Under the pieces are notes generated by a model, which saw only the letters and a list, made by a program, of their open reading frames with translations, did no database searches and was not told the origin of the DNA. Both the position numbers and the translations under genes were made by a program. From Carya illinoinensis (taxonomy: Eukaryota; Streptophyta; Magnoliopsida; Fagales; Juglandaceae), in assembly GCF_018687715.1 (NCBI RefSeq), contig NC_056752.1, positions 11,354,501 through 11,418,500 on the forward strand: a stretch of DNA of 64,000 nt, read 5' to 3'. Every line of letters starts with the position of its first letter. The stretch's first letter is position 1. Below, piece by piece: positions 53,346 through 63,970 of this stretch.

Positions 53346-54248
53346 ATTATATATATATAGATGAAGGAAGTTCAACCACTAGCTAGGTTTTGCCATTTCA
53401 TTTTATCATAATCTATAAAGAATGAGTTCTAGAATTGGCATAAGCAGTCAAGTTTACGTTTACAAACTGTTAATGCTGAAAAAATTGCATAACAAGCCAG
53501 AATGAGAGAAATAGTCATTCTCGGCCTGCTGTGATGACTTGGGTCTCAATTGGTGTGGTTTAATGCTCCCGGTAGTGGTCTAGTGCTGTTGTATGGCATT
53601 TGTACGTACATCTATGACAACGAATAAGAAAAATAAATGAAGAATGAGATATATAGATTTACATGATTCACCATAGTGCTTACATCTATGGGTGTTTGGA
53701 GAAGGGAAATCCACTATAACATGAATACTTTATAGTTTCTCATAACTTCTTATTTTTTACTGTACAATGGAAGCTAGAGATCTACTTGCTAGAAGAGATA
53801 TTTTCATTGGAGCTCTTGTTGCGAGGTTGAAGGAGCTGTTGAAGACGAAATCGAAGTAGTCGAAGAAGCCTCCTTTCATGTCCAGTCTAATCCCTCTTTT
53901 ATCCTTGGCTAGGGAGAGGTGAGGGATGACAATATTTTCTCTTGCGTGTCTAACCACTTCTCTTTTCTCCACTTTCTCATTTTCATTTTCGTGGCCACCT
54001 TCTCTTCCTTCTGATACTTTCTTTTCCCTTGTCAGCCCTTTGTCCATTCTTCTTCTCTCTTCCTTTGTCTTCTAGTGGGAGCCCTTTAGTGGGTTGGACC
54101 TAGTTATTTGGGCCTATGATATTTTATCTCCCTTCATATACAAAAGAAACAATCCCTATTTCACTTCATAGTCACGTGCCTTTTAGAATTTATGCTTGAT
54201 TGAATATTCTAGTTGCTTCTCGATAAGAATTAATAAGAATAATCTAAG
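53346..54248. other. Remainder of block C' with a probable LTR fragment
   Basis: Text such as 'gatttacatgattcaccatag' / 'gcttacatctatgggtg' (about 53,660-53,700) resembles a motif frequent in plant LTRs, suggesting an old LTR fragment between about 53,400 and 54,110. 54,132-54,220 again matches block C (28,335-28,405). No gene. Confidence 0.4.
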
Positions 54249-54253
54249 ATAGA

Positions 54254-56343
54254 TGTGATGACCCGTTTTACGTGTATTTTCACTGAATGAGTTGTTTTTA
54301 ATTTAATTAATATATTAGTTCTTTTATTTTAAATTATTGTATTTTAAATTGATTTTATTTTATTTGATGTAGTGTTTAATTTATTTTAGTCATTTTATGT
54401 TTTTAAAATCGTTTTCGGCGGATCAGTTTTTGGATTCCAGAAGTGAGGACTGAACCTCATTTCTTTCCCTCATCTTTCCTTTTTCACTTTTTTCTTTTTC
54501 TTTCTCTTTTTCTTTCATTTTCTTTTTTCTTCTTCTTCTTTCTTCTTCTCTCTCCCCACGCACGTACAGCCTTCTCCCTTCTCTCCCGTCGCAGTCAGCC
54601 TTCACCACCCAGACCCGCCGCTCGTCGGCGACGTGGCCGACACAACCACTGCCGTTCGGTCCCCCTCTGGCTGATGATCACTCCCACCAAATATCACTAC
54701 CATCCGAGCCGCCAATCACCACCTAGAGCCCTTTCTTTCTGCACGGATTTTTGCCATTTCCGGCGTCGTCACTCCACCTCCGACGACCACCTTTTCACAG
54801 CTTCTTCCCCTACCTCTTGCCGACCTAACCCACCCAATTTTGGCCTCGATCCGATGTCGGAGCAGCTCCCACGAGCTCAACTCCGATTTGGCCTTTTTCC
54901 GCTTCCACTTCCGTTTCCACCGCCACCCACAGCCAAAGCTCACTTCCTTTAGCTTCATAAACATCTCAAGGCCATTCCCTATCAATTTCATGTCTTGGTT
55001 TGTCCCCATTCGAAAGTGGGTAATTTATTACTCACGGCCACAGTGTAAAATACACTGTTACGTTGCTGTTTCTCTGTCGTTTGCAATACCGCGAGCTTTC
55101 AAAAAATACTTTATAGCGCTGTAAGTATTTTTCAAACTCTACTTTTAGATTTAAATATATTTTACTCTTACAATAATTATTTGACTGCTGGTTGGTTGAT
55201 TCCGGACTGAGTTCGAGGAGTTCGGGGGTCGGATGGATTGAGGACGGACTTGCTTGGTTTGTTGAATTGTGATTGGTTGGTTGGTTTGTGCCTTGAGTTG
55301 TGCATTTCATGGTGCATTCACGTGCATTTTATTTAATTGAGAAAAATCATGTTTTGTTGGCGTAAATGGATTTTCGGGTATGTGTGTATCACGACCCCAA
55401 GCTGGGATGGGGTATTATCTCGGTGGAACTCCTCTGGTCACTCAGGAGTGGATAATACTGAGTGACATCCCCTGGGTTGTCCCAGGGCGACGACCGGATC
55501 GCACGATACAGTAACGCTGTCGTGTCGACTCCGTGGTCCCTAGAGTGGCGGGGACTAGAGGATGGTCTGGCCAGGGACACGCTGGGCGCTAGTACTGGGC
55601 ATCACTCGTTTAGGTGTCACACGTGTAGATGTTACCTACGGTGTGGCACAGAGCCAGAGTGTGCGGATGATCCCTAGGGGAGATCATGGTGCATGCAATA
55701 ATTGGATCGGTTTCATGGTTTTGATTACGGGCCATTTTTTGGAAAAATGGTGAGGTTTGGTTTGAGGCTATATGATCCATTTTCTGGAAAAATGGTAGTT
55801 TCTGTTTTGGACCATTATCTGGGATAATGACGAGAACTAGTTTTAATGGTAATGTTTTTGGGCCAAAAATGGGATTTTGGTGTGCATGGAAAAATGTAGT
55901 TTTTATGGAACATGTGCATTTGCATTCTTTCATGCATGTTGTTTGAGTTAATATGTTTTTATCTAGTGGTGTTTGGATCTTACTTACCTACAGCACTATT
56001 TTTGGTACCGTAGATTTTGATGCAGAGATCGAGGAGGAGGAGGAGGTTGAGCCAGAGGATGCGGCTCCGCCGGAGTACTGAGTTGGAGTTATGCTTTATA
56101 GTTGGCTTTGAAACTATATTTGTATCTTATAATATTTTATTATGTATGTTTGAACGGCTTTGTATTAAACAATAAAAATTCTGGTACTTAGTTTATGACT
56201 TTGCTATCGGATGCGTGTTTCTTCATGCACATTTGTTGCTTATACACACACTTGGCACTCGTCGATAGGGTGGTGACCATGTTGTCATCATCCGGATGTC
56301 TCGATTTTCCCGTGTCCGTATGTGGAGATTTGAGGGCGTCACA
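54254..56343. repeat. Solo LTR, 2,090 bp, GC-rich interior, perfect 5-bp target duplication
   Basis: TGTGATGACCCG...GGGCGTCACA flanked by ATAGA (54,249-54,253 and 56,344-56,348). Much more GC-rich than its surroundings between about 54,590 and 55,680. Interior features: a pyrimidine tract (54,480-54,550), a 'cctctggtcactcaggagtgg' region, and an acidic short frame ending at 56,081. No primer site, polypurine tract or internal region, so it is a solo LTR, probably of a large gypsy element (family not determined). Frames inside it are not treated as genes. Confidence 0.85.
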
Positions 56344-56436
56344 ATAGAAACCATTGTTGTAGATAGCATGGTGTAGGAATATTTTACACATGACAATAGG
56401 CAACATATCACTACTAAAAGGAGAAGAAAAATTTTA

Positions 56437-56580
56437 TTTATCATCTCCACATACTACTTATTATACCTTTTTTTATTTTTTTCTCTTACCAAATGTGTAG
56501 TATATGGATGATAAGTAGAAGAATTCAATCAATTTAAAAAGAATAAAGTGTGAGGTGTGTAGGGATGATAAGTAGCAAAG
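56437..56580. mobile_element. Stem-loop MITE, copy 2 (inverse of 43,062-43,215)
   Basis: tatcatctccacatactac...ctcttaccaaatgtgtag...gatgataagtagaagaattcaatc...aataaagtgtgaggtgtg is the inverse complement of the 43.1 kb copy with scattered changes; the termini (tcatctccacata / gggatgataagtag) are themselves inverted repeats. Confidence 0.65.
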
Positions 56581-56608
56581 CTCGTCTATTTATCGGGAAA
56601 GGGACTAA

Positions 56609-56827
56609 CTCGTTTGTTACAACACTTTTCAACTCATCTCATCTTATTTCATCTAATCATTACAATTTTTTCAAATTTTCACACAAAATAAAATAAACAA
56701 TTCATTTATTTCAAATTTTGAAACAAAAATAATATTAAAAAACTATATTCTATTAATATTTTATTCAACTTTCAAACTTAATTTCAACTTATTTCATATC
56801 CTCTTATCTACGAAAACAAATTAGGCC
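56609..56827. mobile_element. PIF/Harbinger-like MITE with TAA target duplication
   Basis: Interior ttttcaactcatctcatctt...atctaatcattacaatttt matches 20,119-20,315. Flanked by TAA at 56,606-56,608 and 56,828-56,830. Confidence 0.65.
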
Positions 56828-56982
56828 TAATGGTGTTGTTTAGATATGAAATAATCGTCTAAAGATGCATTTCAAGTCTACTTTGCTATGCCTTCCAAGT
56901 TCCAACCAACAATTCAGAATATATTGGGGTTTGATTGTGTTGAGAACAATGAGATGTGATGGCACAACGACAATGACGTGAA

Positions 56983-57054
<72 letters not shown>

Positions 57055-57308
57055 CACATGCATTTTTTAAAAGAATTGTGCCCCTTATTGTATTTGCTCT
57101 TTCTTAATATTTTTTTTCTTTTTTCTTTTAAATATTTTTTTAAAATACATTGATTCACTAATAGTCACTTCTTTAAACATTAAGAAAAAAATTTAAAATT
57201 TAAAAATAAAAATAAAATAAAATATATGAGCGTTCAAATTGAGAGGGCAAACTCAGACGATATAGTATCATTTTCATTTTTAAAAAGCACTTCTACTTAC
57301 AAGTCAGT
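56828..57308. other. Intergenic with (GA)n microsatellite
   Basis: A (GA)n run of about 67 bp at 56,986-57,053; otherwise AT-rich with no gene. Confidence 0.85.
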
Positions 57309-57354
57309 GTGGAGAACATATCCTCCACAGAAACTCTAAAGATACAAATACAAT

Positions 57355-57938
57355 GTATAGTTACGCTCCATTCATGGGACTTAGTCGATTTGTTCCTGTT
57401 CTTTCACAAGGGATTGTTTCCTCTTCTGATGATGGAAAGTAGGCAGTTTTTGAGGGTCTGCATGGGAGTGACAACAGCTTTGAGCAGTTGCTTGGTGGTT
57501 TTGAGAAGACTTGGCAAGGATTGGTTGGTATGGTGGTTAACTCCACGTGTCTAAATAATAACAACACACATTCAACAATGATGGTAACTGACAAAACTAT
57601 CATCAAGAATCTTTCAAATCCTACTGCTACGAATTCACCCTTATCTACCACATGTGAATCAAGTGATGATTTGTTGAATGAGAGGGATGTGTTTTGCTTT
57701 AATGATGCTCCATTACCTTTGATAGAAAATATGGGTCTCTGGAAACTCTGTGTCTGAAGGTGCTTCACGTAGTTCTTTGGTGAAGTGGAAGAGACAAATA
57801 AAGGGTGGGGGCAGGATAGGTGTTGTTGATTCCTTACTTCAAAAGGATGGTCGAAAGAGGAAGTCTTCTATAAAAGGTTCTGACTTGCCATCTACTTTTT
57901 CTTTCAAAACCTATAGGAAAACTATATCACATAGTTAG
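57355..57938 (+). pseudogene. LINE 2 ORF1/linker fragment
   Basis: Open, serine/asparagine-rich frames: EQLLGGFEKTWQGLVGMVV, then, after a frameshift near 57,735, SRSSLVKWKRQIKGGGRIG...DGRKRKSSIKGSD. The basic KWKRQ/GRKRK block is of the kind found between the zinc-knuckle protein and endonuclease in plant LINEs. Assignment is by context. Confidence 0.5.
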
Positions 57939-58080
57939 AATGACAAGTTTTCAAACCACATAAAGGCCTAAGACAAGGCTGCCCTCTCTCACCATATCTC
58001 TTCATCTTATGTGCCGAAGATTTAAGCTCTCAACTTTATGCTATTGAACATCAATGCTTGATTTCTGGTGTGCCTATTAC

Positions 58081-58513
58081 TTGATGTGTGCTATCTATGA
58101 ACTGTACTTCTACATACAACCTCGGTGGAGAACCACAGAGGAATCGGCTAATGTGGTATTATGCCACGTCAGCCAATATATTAAAAAAAAAAAACTGAAA
58201 ACGACAAAAGTTGGGAATGTTTGGGATGCTTGTGAAGATGATAATGGAGCTTCTCTAGCTTGCAAAGAAGTGAAGATGATAATGGAAATTACTTTTTCCA
58301 CTTGTTACAATAAAAAATTAAAATAACTAGCATTTTTATATGTCATTGTTAGGAAGAATTTTTGTAAAGTGCTCATCACTTAAAAAACTAATGGACCATT
58401 TTTCTGAAGTGTGCTAAAAGAAAGATCCTTTATAGGTGAAAAAGAAAGACCCTTTACACCTCTTCACGACATCCAAGCAAAGAAATGGATCTCATGGGTC
58501 CCCATGAACATTG

Positions 58514-58587
<74 letters not shown>

Positions 58588-59118
58588 TGAAGACTCGTTG
58601 ATTTGTGAGAGAGGAAGTTGTTTTAAACCCAGGAGCCCATCTTGTTGATTGATTAAAATCAGTGATTGAGTTCTCAAAAACCCATTTGCTAATCTCTAAT
58701 ATGGTCTCGTAGAAGATCAACAAGAAATAGAGTCTTGAGCAGAAAAAATCCAAAGAAATATATCTGAAATTGGTCAACATCATTTTGGGTGTGGGAGGCA
58801 TGAACATAGGATGCATCTAAGTTTCTTGAGCAAAGAAAGGTCCCCATGAACATTGGGGTTTCGTGGGAATGGAACAATTTTAGCTTCGAAGGGAGAGTGG
58901 GTGATGACTTCAGATCTGTGTTTGGGGAAGATGAAAGGGAAAGGGGATTTAGCTTCTATGTGCTCGGGGAAGATGAAGGAGCTCTATGGTTGTGTTGGAG
59001 AAATGGGAAGATGGTGAAAAAGTAATAATATTGAGAAAAAATAAAAACGGTGTCGTTTCATCTATGTGACTTGAGCCACGATTCCCCTGCGATTCCCTAG
59101 TGTGATTACATCCAGCAT
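58081..59118. mobile_element. Unclassified insertion (about 1.04 kb) inside the LINE 2 RT
   Basis: LINE coding sequence stops after CLISGVPI (58,078) and resumes at NHLFFADDSL (about 59,127), which in family members are almost adjacent. The interposed segment has no LINE similarity. It contains a (CT)n run (58,517-58,582), 'ggtattatgccacgtcagcca' (about 58,155) and 'aaaacggtgtcgtttcatc' (about 59,042). Terminal repeats could not be established. Confidence 0.55.
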
Positions 59119-59119
59119 T

Positions 59120-60174
59120 TTTTATCGATGAATCATTTATTCTTTGCTGATGACAGTTTAATGTTTCGTCAAGCAAATATAGTGGAATGGGGAAGACTAA
59201 ATAAGATTTTAAGCTAGTATGATCAGGGCAATTGCTTAATAGAGAGCATCATTATTTGTTAGTAGAAACACAAAGCCTTCAACAAAAGCTTATATTATGG
59301 AGATTGTTGAACTAAAAGGCTCTTCTAATATGGAGAAATACCTTGATCTACCTAGCTTGGTGGGCAAATCTCGACTAATGGCTTTCCAGGATATTGTGGG
59401 AGAAGAGAAAGGGAAGATAGGGAACTGGAAAAATAGGTTTTTGTCTCAAGCTGGTAGGGAAGTTCTCATTAAAGCAGTGCTTAAATAAGTCCCTACATAC
59501 TGTATGAATATTTTTCTTCTACCCAAAACTTTGTCAGAAATTGAATTATTTGATTTCAAACTTCTGGTAGAGTGGTGTGGAGGCTAGGAAAAAAAATGCA
59601 CTGGGCATCATGGAAAGCACTATGCACTGGTAAACAGAAAGGTGGCTGTGGATTTAGAGAGTTAACAATCTTTAACCTTGCTCTTTTGGGAAAACATGTA
59701 TGAAGATTTCTTACAGCCCAAACATTTCTTCCTAGCAAAATTTTCAAAGCTAAGTATTTTCCTACATCATCAGTATTGCAAGCCAATTTGGTTCCAATAC
59801 CTTCTATTGTGTGGAGAAGTTTTTGGTAGGCCATAAGGCTATTAAAATATGGGCTTATTTGGAAAGTGGGTAATGGTAGACAAATACATATATGGCAGGG
59901 TGGATGGATTCCAAGGGAGAGCTCTTGTATGATCCAATCTCTAATACAAACTCTGGGGCCTAATGCTTTAGTGGAGGAATTGATTGATCTACAGAGTGGT
60001 TGGTGAAATATTGAGTTGGTGCAAAATGTGTTTAATGAAGTTGATTCTTACGCAATTCTACCAATACTAGTAAGTGTGTTAGGCAATCCTGATAAACTGG
60101 TATGGAGAGGAACTCCTAGTGGCATTTTTTCTGTTAAGAGTGCCTACCACATGTATATGGAAACTAGAGGAGTA
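59120..60174 (+). pseudogene. LINE 2 RT C-terminal half and start of zf-RVT
   Basis: Reads NHLFFADDSLMFRQAN, EKYLDLPSLVGKSRLMAFQD, KNRFLSQAGREVLIKAVLK then TAA, ASWKALCTGKQKGGCGFREL, NLALLGKHV, YFPTSSVLQANLVPIPSIVW, GNGRQIHIWQGGWIPR and VWRGTPSGIFSVKSAYHMY. The FADD catalytic motif is intact, but stops break the frame. Confidence 0.88.
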
Positions 60175-60803
60175 ACTGGTCTAGTTCGGTCTTGTTTTGT
60201 ACAAATTTTGAGACCGAACCAATATACATTAGTTTTGTATTTTCAAGAACTAATTCCAGACTGGATACCCTCCTAATTCTGGTTTTGCCGGTTCAGGTTT
60301 GGTTCGATTTTTTGTTTTTAACCAAAAACCAATGTCATAAAAAAAAAAAATCTAATTTTCTAATGTATACTGATTAATTAAAGTAAAATGTAACTAATAT
60401 ACTAATGTATATTAGTATTACTAATGTACTATGTATTTATCAACAAGAATATGTTTAGATTTACTAGGCCATAAAATTTAATTAATATATCTATATATAT
60501 ATTTTATATTAATAACATATGATCAGCAAGTGTTCAAATTTACGATGAAAATTTTATGTTATAAATTGTAGTATAAAATTATTTCATATATAATTATATA
60601 TAAAAATTATATATATAAAATATTTTATCTAATATTAAAAATTAATTATATATATATTTTATAAACTGGCTTGGTTTCAGATCAGACCGGATTTAATCGA
60701 TTTTTAAAATGTAGGAATCAGTCCCGAACTGGACCGGTTCAAAATTGGACCAACCAGTTGGTTCGGTCCGATTCGATTTTTCGGTTTAAATTTTCACCCT
60801 TAA
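60175..60803. mobile_element. hAT-like MITE relic inside LINE 2
   Basis: The right end (tttaaattttcaccctta) is of the plant hAT ...CACCCTTA type, preceded by repeated gaccgaacc/accggttc/ggttcggtcc words similar to the subterminal words of 16,768-17,544. The left end (near tctagttcggtc) lacks the matching terminus, so the element is truncated or the boundary is decayed. Confidence 0.55.
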
Positions 60804-61379
60804 TGAAAAAAAATATTGAGCTTTAATGGTGAGACCTCAACCAAAGGTGATTGTGATTTTTGTTGAAAACAGCTATAGGCTTTACCTCTTACTAATGCAG
60901 TCAAGAATTTTATGTGGAGGATGAGTCCACTAGGCATATCTTATGGTCGTGTTCTGCTGCTATGAATGTTTGGATGTTGGGTACGAAAAACATGCAGAAA
61001 ATTTCATCACCCATCTTGATTTTGCCTAGATATTTAAAAAGGTGTTAGAAAGGCTGAAAGGGAAATACTTGGCTTATTTTGCATATATTGCTCGATCCTT
61101 ATGGCTCAGAAGAAATTTCTTGATTCATAAAAGCAGTTTCTCTCACCCCTCACTCTTATTTCATCATTCTGTCAATGAGTGCAATACTTATCAACAAGCT
61201 ATTGAAATTATTTCCCAACCAACAGTTCCAGTTTCAAATGTAGTTGTGAAATGGGAATTACCACCAAATAGTTGTATAAAGATCAATTGTGATGTTGCTA
61301 TCTAGAGGCAATCAAACAAGATTGGTATTGTGCTTTGAGATTGGGAAGAGGTTGTTTTAATGAGTCTTATGAAACCTTT

Positions 61380-61825
61380 TGTGATACCTCATATGATAAG
61401 GATAATGGTAAGTAATGTATGAGATCTCATATTGTTTGGAAATGAAAATTTCTTACTCTTTATAAGATTCCAACGAACCTCCAATTGTTTCATTGACTAG
61501 TCATTTTGAAGTATAGGCTATGTAGTTTAGGCTTTCCATTGGGGTGTTACAAATGGTATCAGAGCTCATCCCAACCAGAAATGTAGGTGTTGAGTCGTGC
61601 CACCTACAACGGATAGGCCCTACTAGGATGTTAGGAATTTAAGAGGGGTAGATTGTGATACCCTATATGATAAATATAATAGTAGGTGGCATATGAGATC
61701 CCATATTGCTTGGAAATGAGAAGTTTTTACTCTTTATAATGTTTTAATGAGACTCCAATTATTTTATTGACTAGTCTTTTTAGAATATAGGTCATGTGGT
61801 TTGAGCTTTTCATTAGAACGTTATA
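61380..61825 (+). mobile_element. Second TRIM (446 bp) inside LINE 2 RNase H
   Basis: LTRs 61,380-61,551 and 61,654-61,825 (172 bp each), both starting tgtgatacc and ending gtta[ct]a. The primer site tGGTATCAGAGCtc starts at 61,553 and a purine tract (aagaggggtaga) precedes LTR 2. Flanks ccttt (61,375-61,379) and ccttg (61,826-61,830) match 4 of 5. LINE sequence resumes directly after it (DYYFDAIVDEARGLFEAIKL). Confidence 0.9.
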
Positions 61826-62087
61826 CCTTGGACTATTATTTTGATGCGATAGTGGATGAAGCAAGGGGTTTATTTGAAGCTATCAAGTTGTGTAAAGATC
61901 TAAGATTAAATGGATGCTTTCTAGAGGGTGACTCTTCTCAAGTGGTAAATGCTATACTTCAACAAAATGGAGAAGAGGGATGATGTAACCCTCTTATTGT
62001 AGATATTAAGCAGTTTTTGTAGGGAATTGGTTGGAAGCTTAGGCATGTTAAAAAGGAAGCAAATCAAGTAGCACATGTGTTAGCAAG
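61826..62087 (+). pseudogene. LINE 2 RNase H C-terminal part
   Basis: ARGLFEAIKLCKDLRLNGCF, LEGDSSQVVNAILQQNGEE, then TGA, and LRHVKKEANQVAHVLAS up to the next insertion. These are the typical Glu/Asp and HxxREANxxAH-like blocks of the plant LINE RNase H. Confidence 0.85.
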
Positions 62088-62896
62088 TAGGGCTGTAAAT
62101 GAACCAGTCTGTTCGATAGCCCATTCGGTACTCGCTCGGTTAAACTTGAATCGAATTCGACTCGTGAAAAAGAAAAGCTCGTTTGTGAAAGTAAATATCC
62201 GCTTGATTTATAAATAACACATACTCGACAAAATTCCACTTGACTCGACTAAGGCTCATTTATGCTCGAGCCGACTCGTTAGCTCGACTTGATTAAAACT
62301 CATTCATATATTGATAAATATATACATACAACTATGTATATATATATACATATATATATTTATTAGCTAATAATATAAGCATACCACTTTTATAATTAAA
62401 TATATAATATGTAATTTAATTACTTATGTTTATATAGTGAATATACTTCATAGGTATATTTTATAATTTGTATAATAATTAGTCGATAAAATTTAATAAT
62501 TTCATATACTAGTATGTGGGAACCATATATGAAATAGATATATGCTATCATATTAAGTGTATGTATTAATAATATCTGTAAGAATATAATATATTGTTAT
62601 TTTGGATAAATATCAACTAGTTAGATATTAATTATTTATAAATTTTTTAAAATTTTATAATTTAATAGAGGTTCTACTTGTTAGTTATATAAATTTAATA
62701 TTATTATATTTATTTAATTTATTAATTATTAAATTTTATTCAAAAAATAATAAATAAAAAAATAATTCGAGCTCGAGTTGAGAGTTTAGTCTATCGAGTC
62801 GAACTCGAAAAAAGAATAATAAAAAATCTTGAGCTCGAGCTCGAGTATTTTGAATCAAGCCAAAGATTAGCTCAGCTCGGCTCGATTACAACCCTA
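62088..62896. mobile_element. Non-autonomous hAT-type element (809 bp) with 8-bp TSD
   Basis: Starts TAGGGCTGTAAATGAAC; the end read inversely is TAGGGTTGTAATCGAGCC. Flanks ttagcaag (62,080-62,087) and ttaacaag (62,897-62,904) match 7 of 8. Subterminal gctcgag/cgactcg words cluster at both ends (about 62,130-62,300 and 62,765-62,890) around an AT-rich core. No transposase. Confidence 0.88.
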
Positions 62897-63023
62897 TTAA
62901 CAAGAGAGGTTGTGTTGCTTACTGCCGAGAAGATTGATGTTGATATCGTTATCCTTTGTATTCATGCTCTTGTAACGGTTGAATGCCAATATCCTTTATA
63001 ATATATTTGCAAGTATTCTTATT

Positions 63024-63038
63024 AAAAAAAAAAAAAAA
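63024..63038 (+). other. Poly(A) tail of LINE 2
   Basis: Run of A directly after 'caagtattcttatt', marking the 3' end of the plus-strand LINE. Confidence 0.8.
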
Positions 63039-63044
63039 GAGAAA

Positions 63045-63420
63045 AAATTAGAGCAGTGTTAGTTGTACGTACGCTAGATACTGTTATAGATTGTGCAAGT
63101 AATCGCGCACTCCTTTTGAAAAAGAATAAGTTTTACTATTAAAAATTAAATTTTTCACGTGAATCTCATATCTATTTACTTTTTTCACAAGGAGTGAATA
63201 GATATCATTTCTCTTTCTGTCAAGGTTGAAATTATCTTTAATATTTTAAAAAATTATATTTACAGTCATAGAGTACTCAAACGTCATACATTCATTTTAA
63301 AAAAATGAATAAATATAAGACTCATAAGAAAAAAAATTAATTTTTAAATAATGAATCAGATTCTTTTTCAAAAGAATTGTGCTGCACTTACAAACTCATA
63401 ACTATTCGTAGAATTACTTT
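63045..63420. mobile_element. Two adjacent AT-rich MITE relics
   Basis: About 63,050-63,200 and 63,255-63,415 each contain the family words (gaataagttttactattaaaaat; aaaattaatttttaaataatg; gtgaatctcatatctatttac) and weak inverted termini (tgcaagtaatcgcgcactcc / ggagtg). Same family as 1,190-1,380 and 63,785-63,970. Confidence 0.5.
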
Positions 63421-63784
63421 TCTATCAATTAATATATTAAAAACAAAGTACAAACTTTGATGCCTATAATTAATAGTGTTAAACACTTTTATAAACATCA
63501 TCAATGGTGAAGTTGAAAACAAGGACACTTTAAAAGAAAAAAACAGTCATGATTAACAACATAGTCAAATTTAAACCGTGGGAAGAGGCTACAAGAATTT
63601 GAAAATCCACAGAAACCAAAAAGAAAAGACAGGAATTTAAACAAGAAATACGTCTCGTTCTAAGCACTTGGCTACTTTATCTCTCACATCTGCATGAAAA
63701 TGGTAAGCAGATTTGAACCGTAACTTAATACTAGTTTCAATTTTGAACCTTAACAGTTGTTGAGAAATGAAAGGTTAAAATTTT

Positions 63785-63970
63785 TAGAATAATATTAGAT
63801 ACAATTCTAAGTTATTTAAGTGTCGTATATTTATTTTAAAAAAGAATTAAGTTAAATATTAAAAAATTATTTTTTTATATAGATCTCATATTTATTCAAT
63901 TTTTTTTAAAAAATGTACGATATTTACTTACTCTATAACTTAACAACTATTATATCAATCTTTTATAAAA
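63785..63970. mobile_element. AT-rich stem-loop MITE
   Basis: aagtgtcgtatatttatttt at the left pairs with aaaatgtacgatatttactt at the right around an AT-rich core (aaaaaattatttttttata). Non-coding. Ends approximate. Confidence 0.55.

Larger units (their letters stand above)
57309..63038 (+). mobile_element. Plant L1-type LINE relic 2 with several nested insertions
   Basis: Plus-strand LINE. It contains an ORF1/linker fragment (57,355-57,938), RT (GLRQGCPLSPYLFILCAED, about 57,965), MNHLFFADDSLMF (about 59,127), EKYLDLPSLVGKSRLMAF and SQAGREVLIKAVLK (59,325-59,487), zf-RVT (GNPDKLVWRGTPSGIFSVK, about 60,085; EDESTRHILWSC, about 60,920), RNase H (about 61,260-62,087) and a poly(A) tail at 63,024-63,038. 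The endonuclease and the N-terminal RT are deleted. Inserts lie at about 58,081-59,118, about 60,175-60,803, 61,380-61,825 and 62,088-62,896. Confidence 0.85.

Noticed and set aside
54443..55753. Overlapping GC-rich frames that look gene-like
   Set aside because: They lie entirely inside the 54,254-56,343 solo LTR bounded by perfect target duplications, overlap on both strands, and have no recognised domain.
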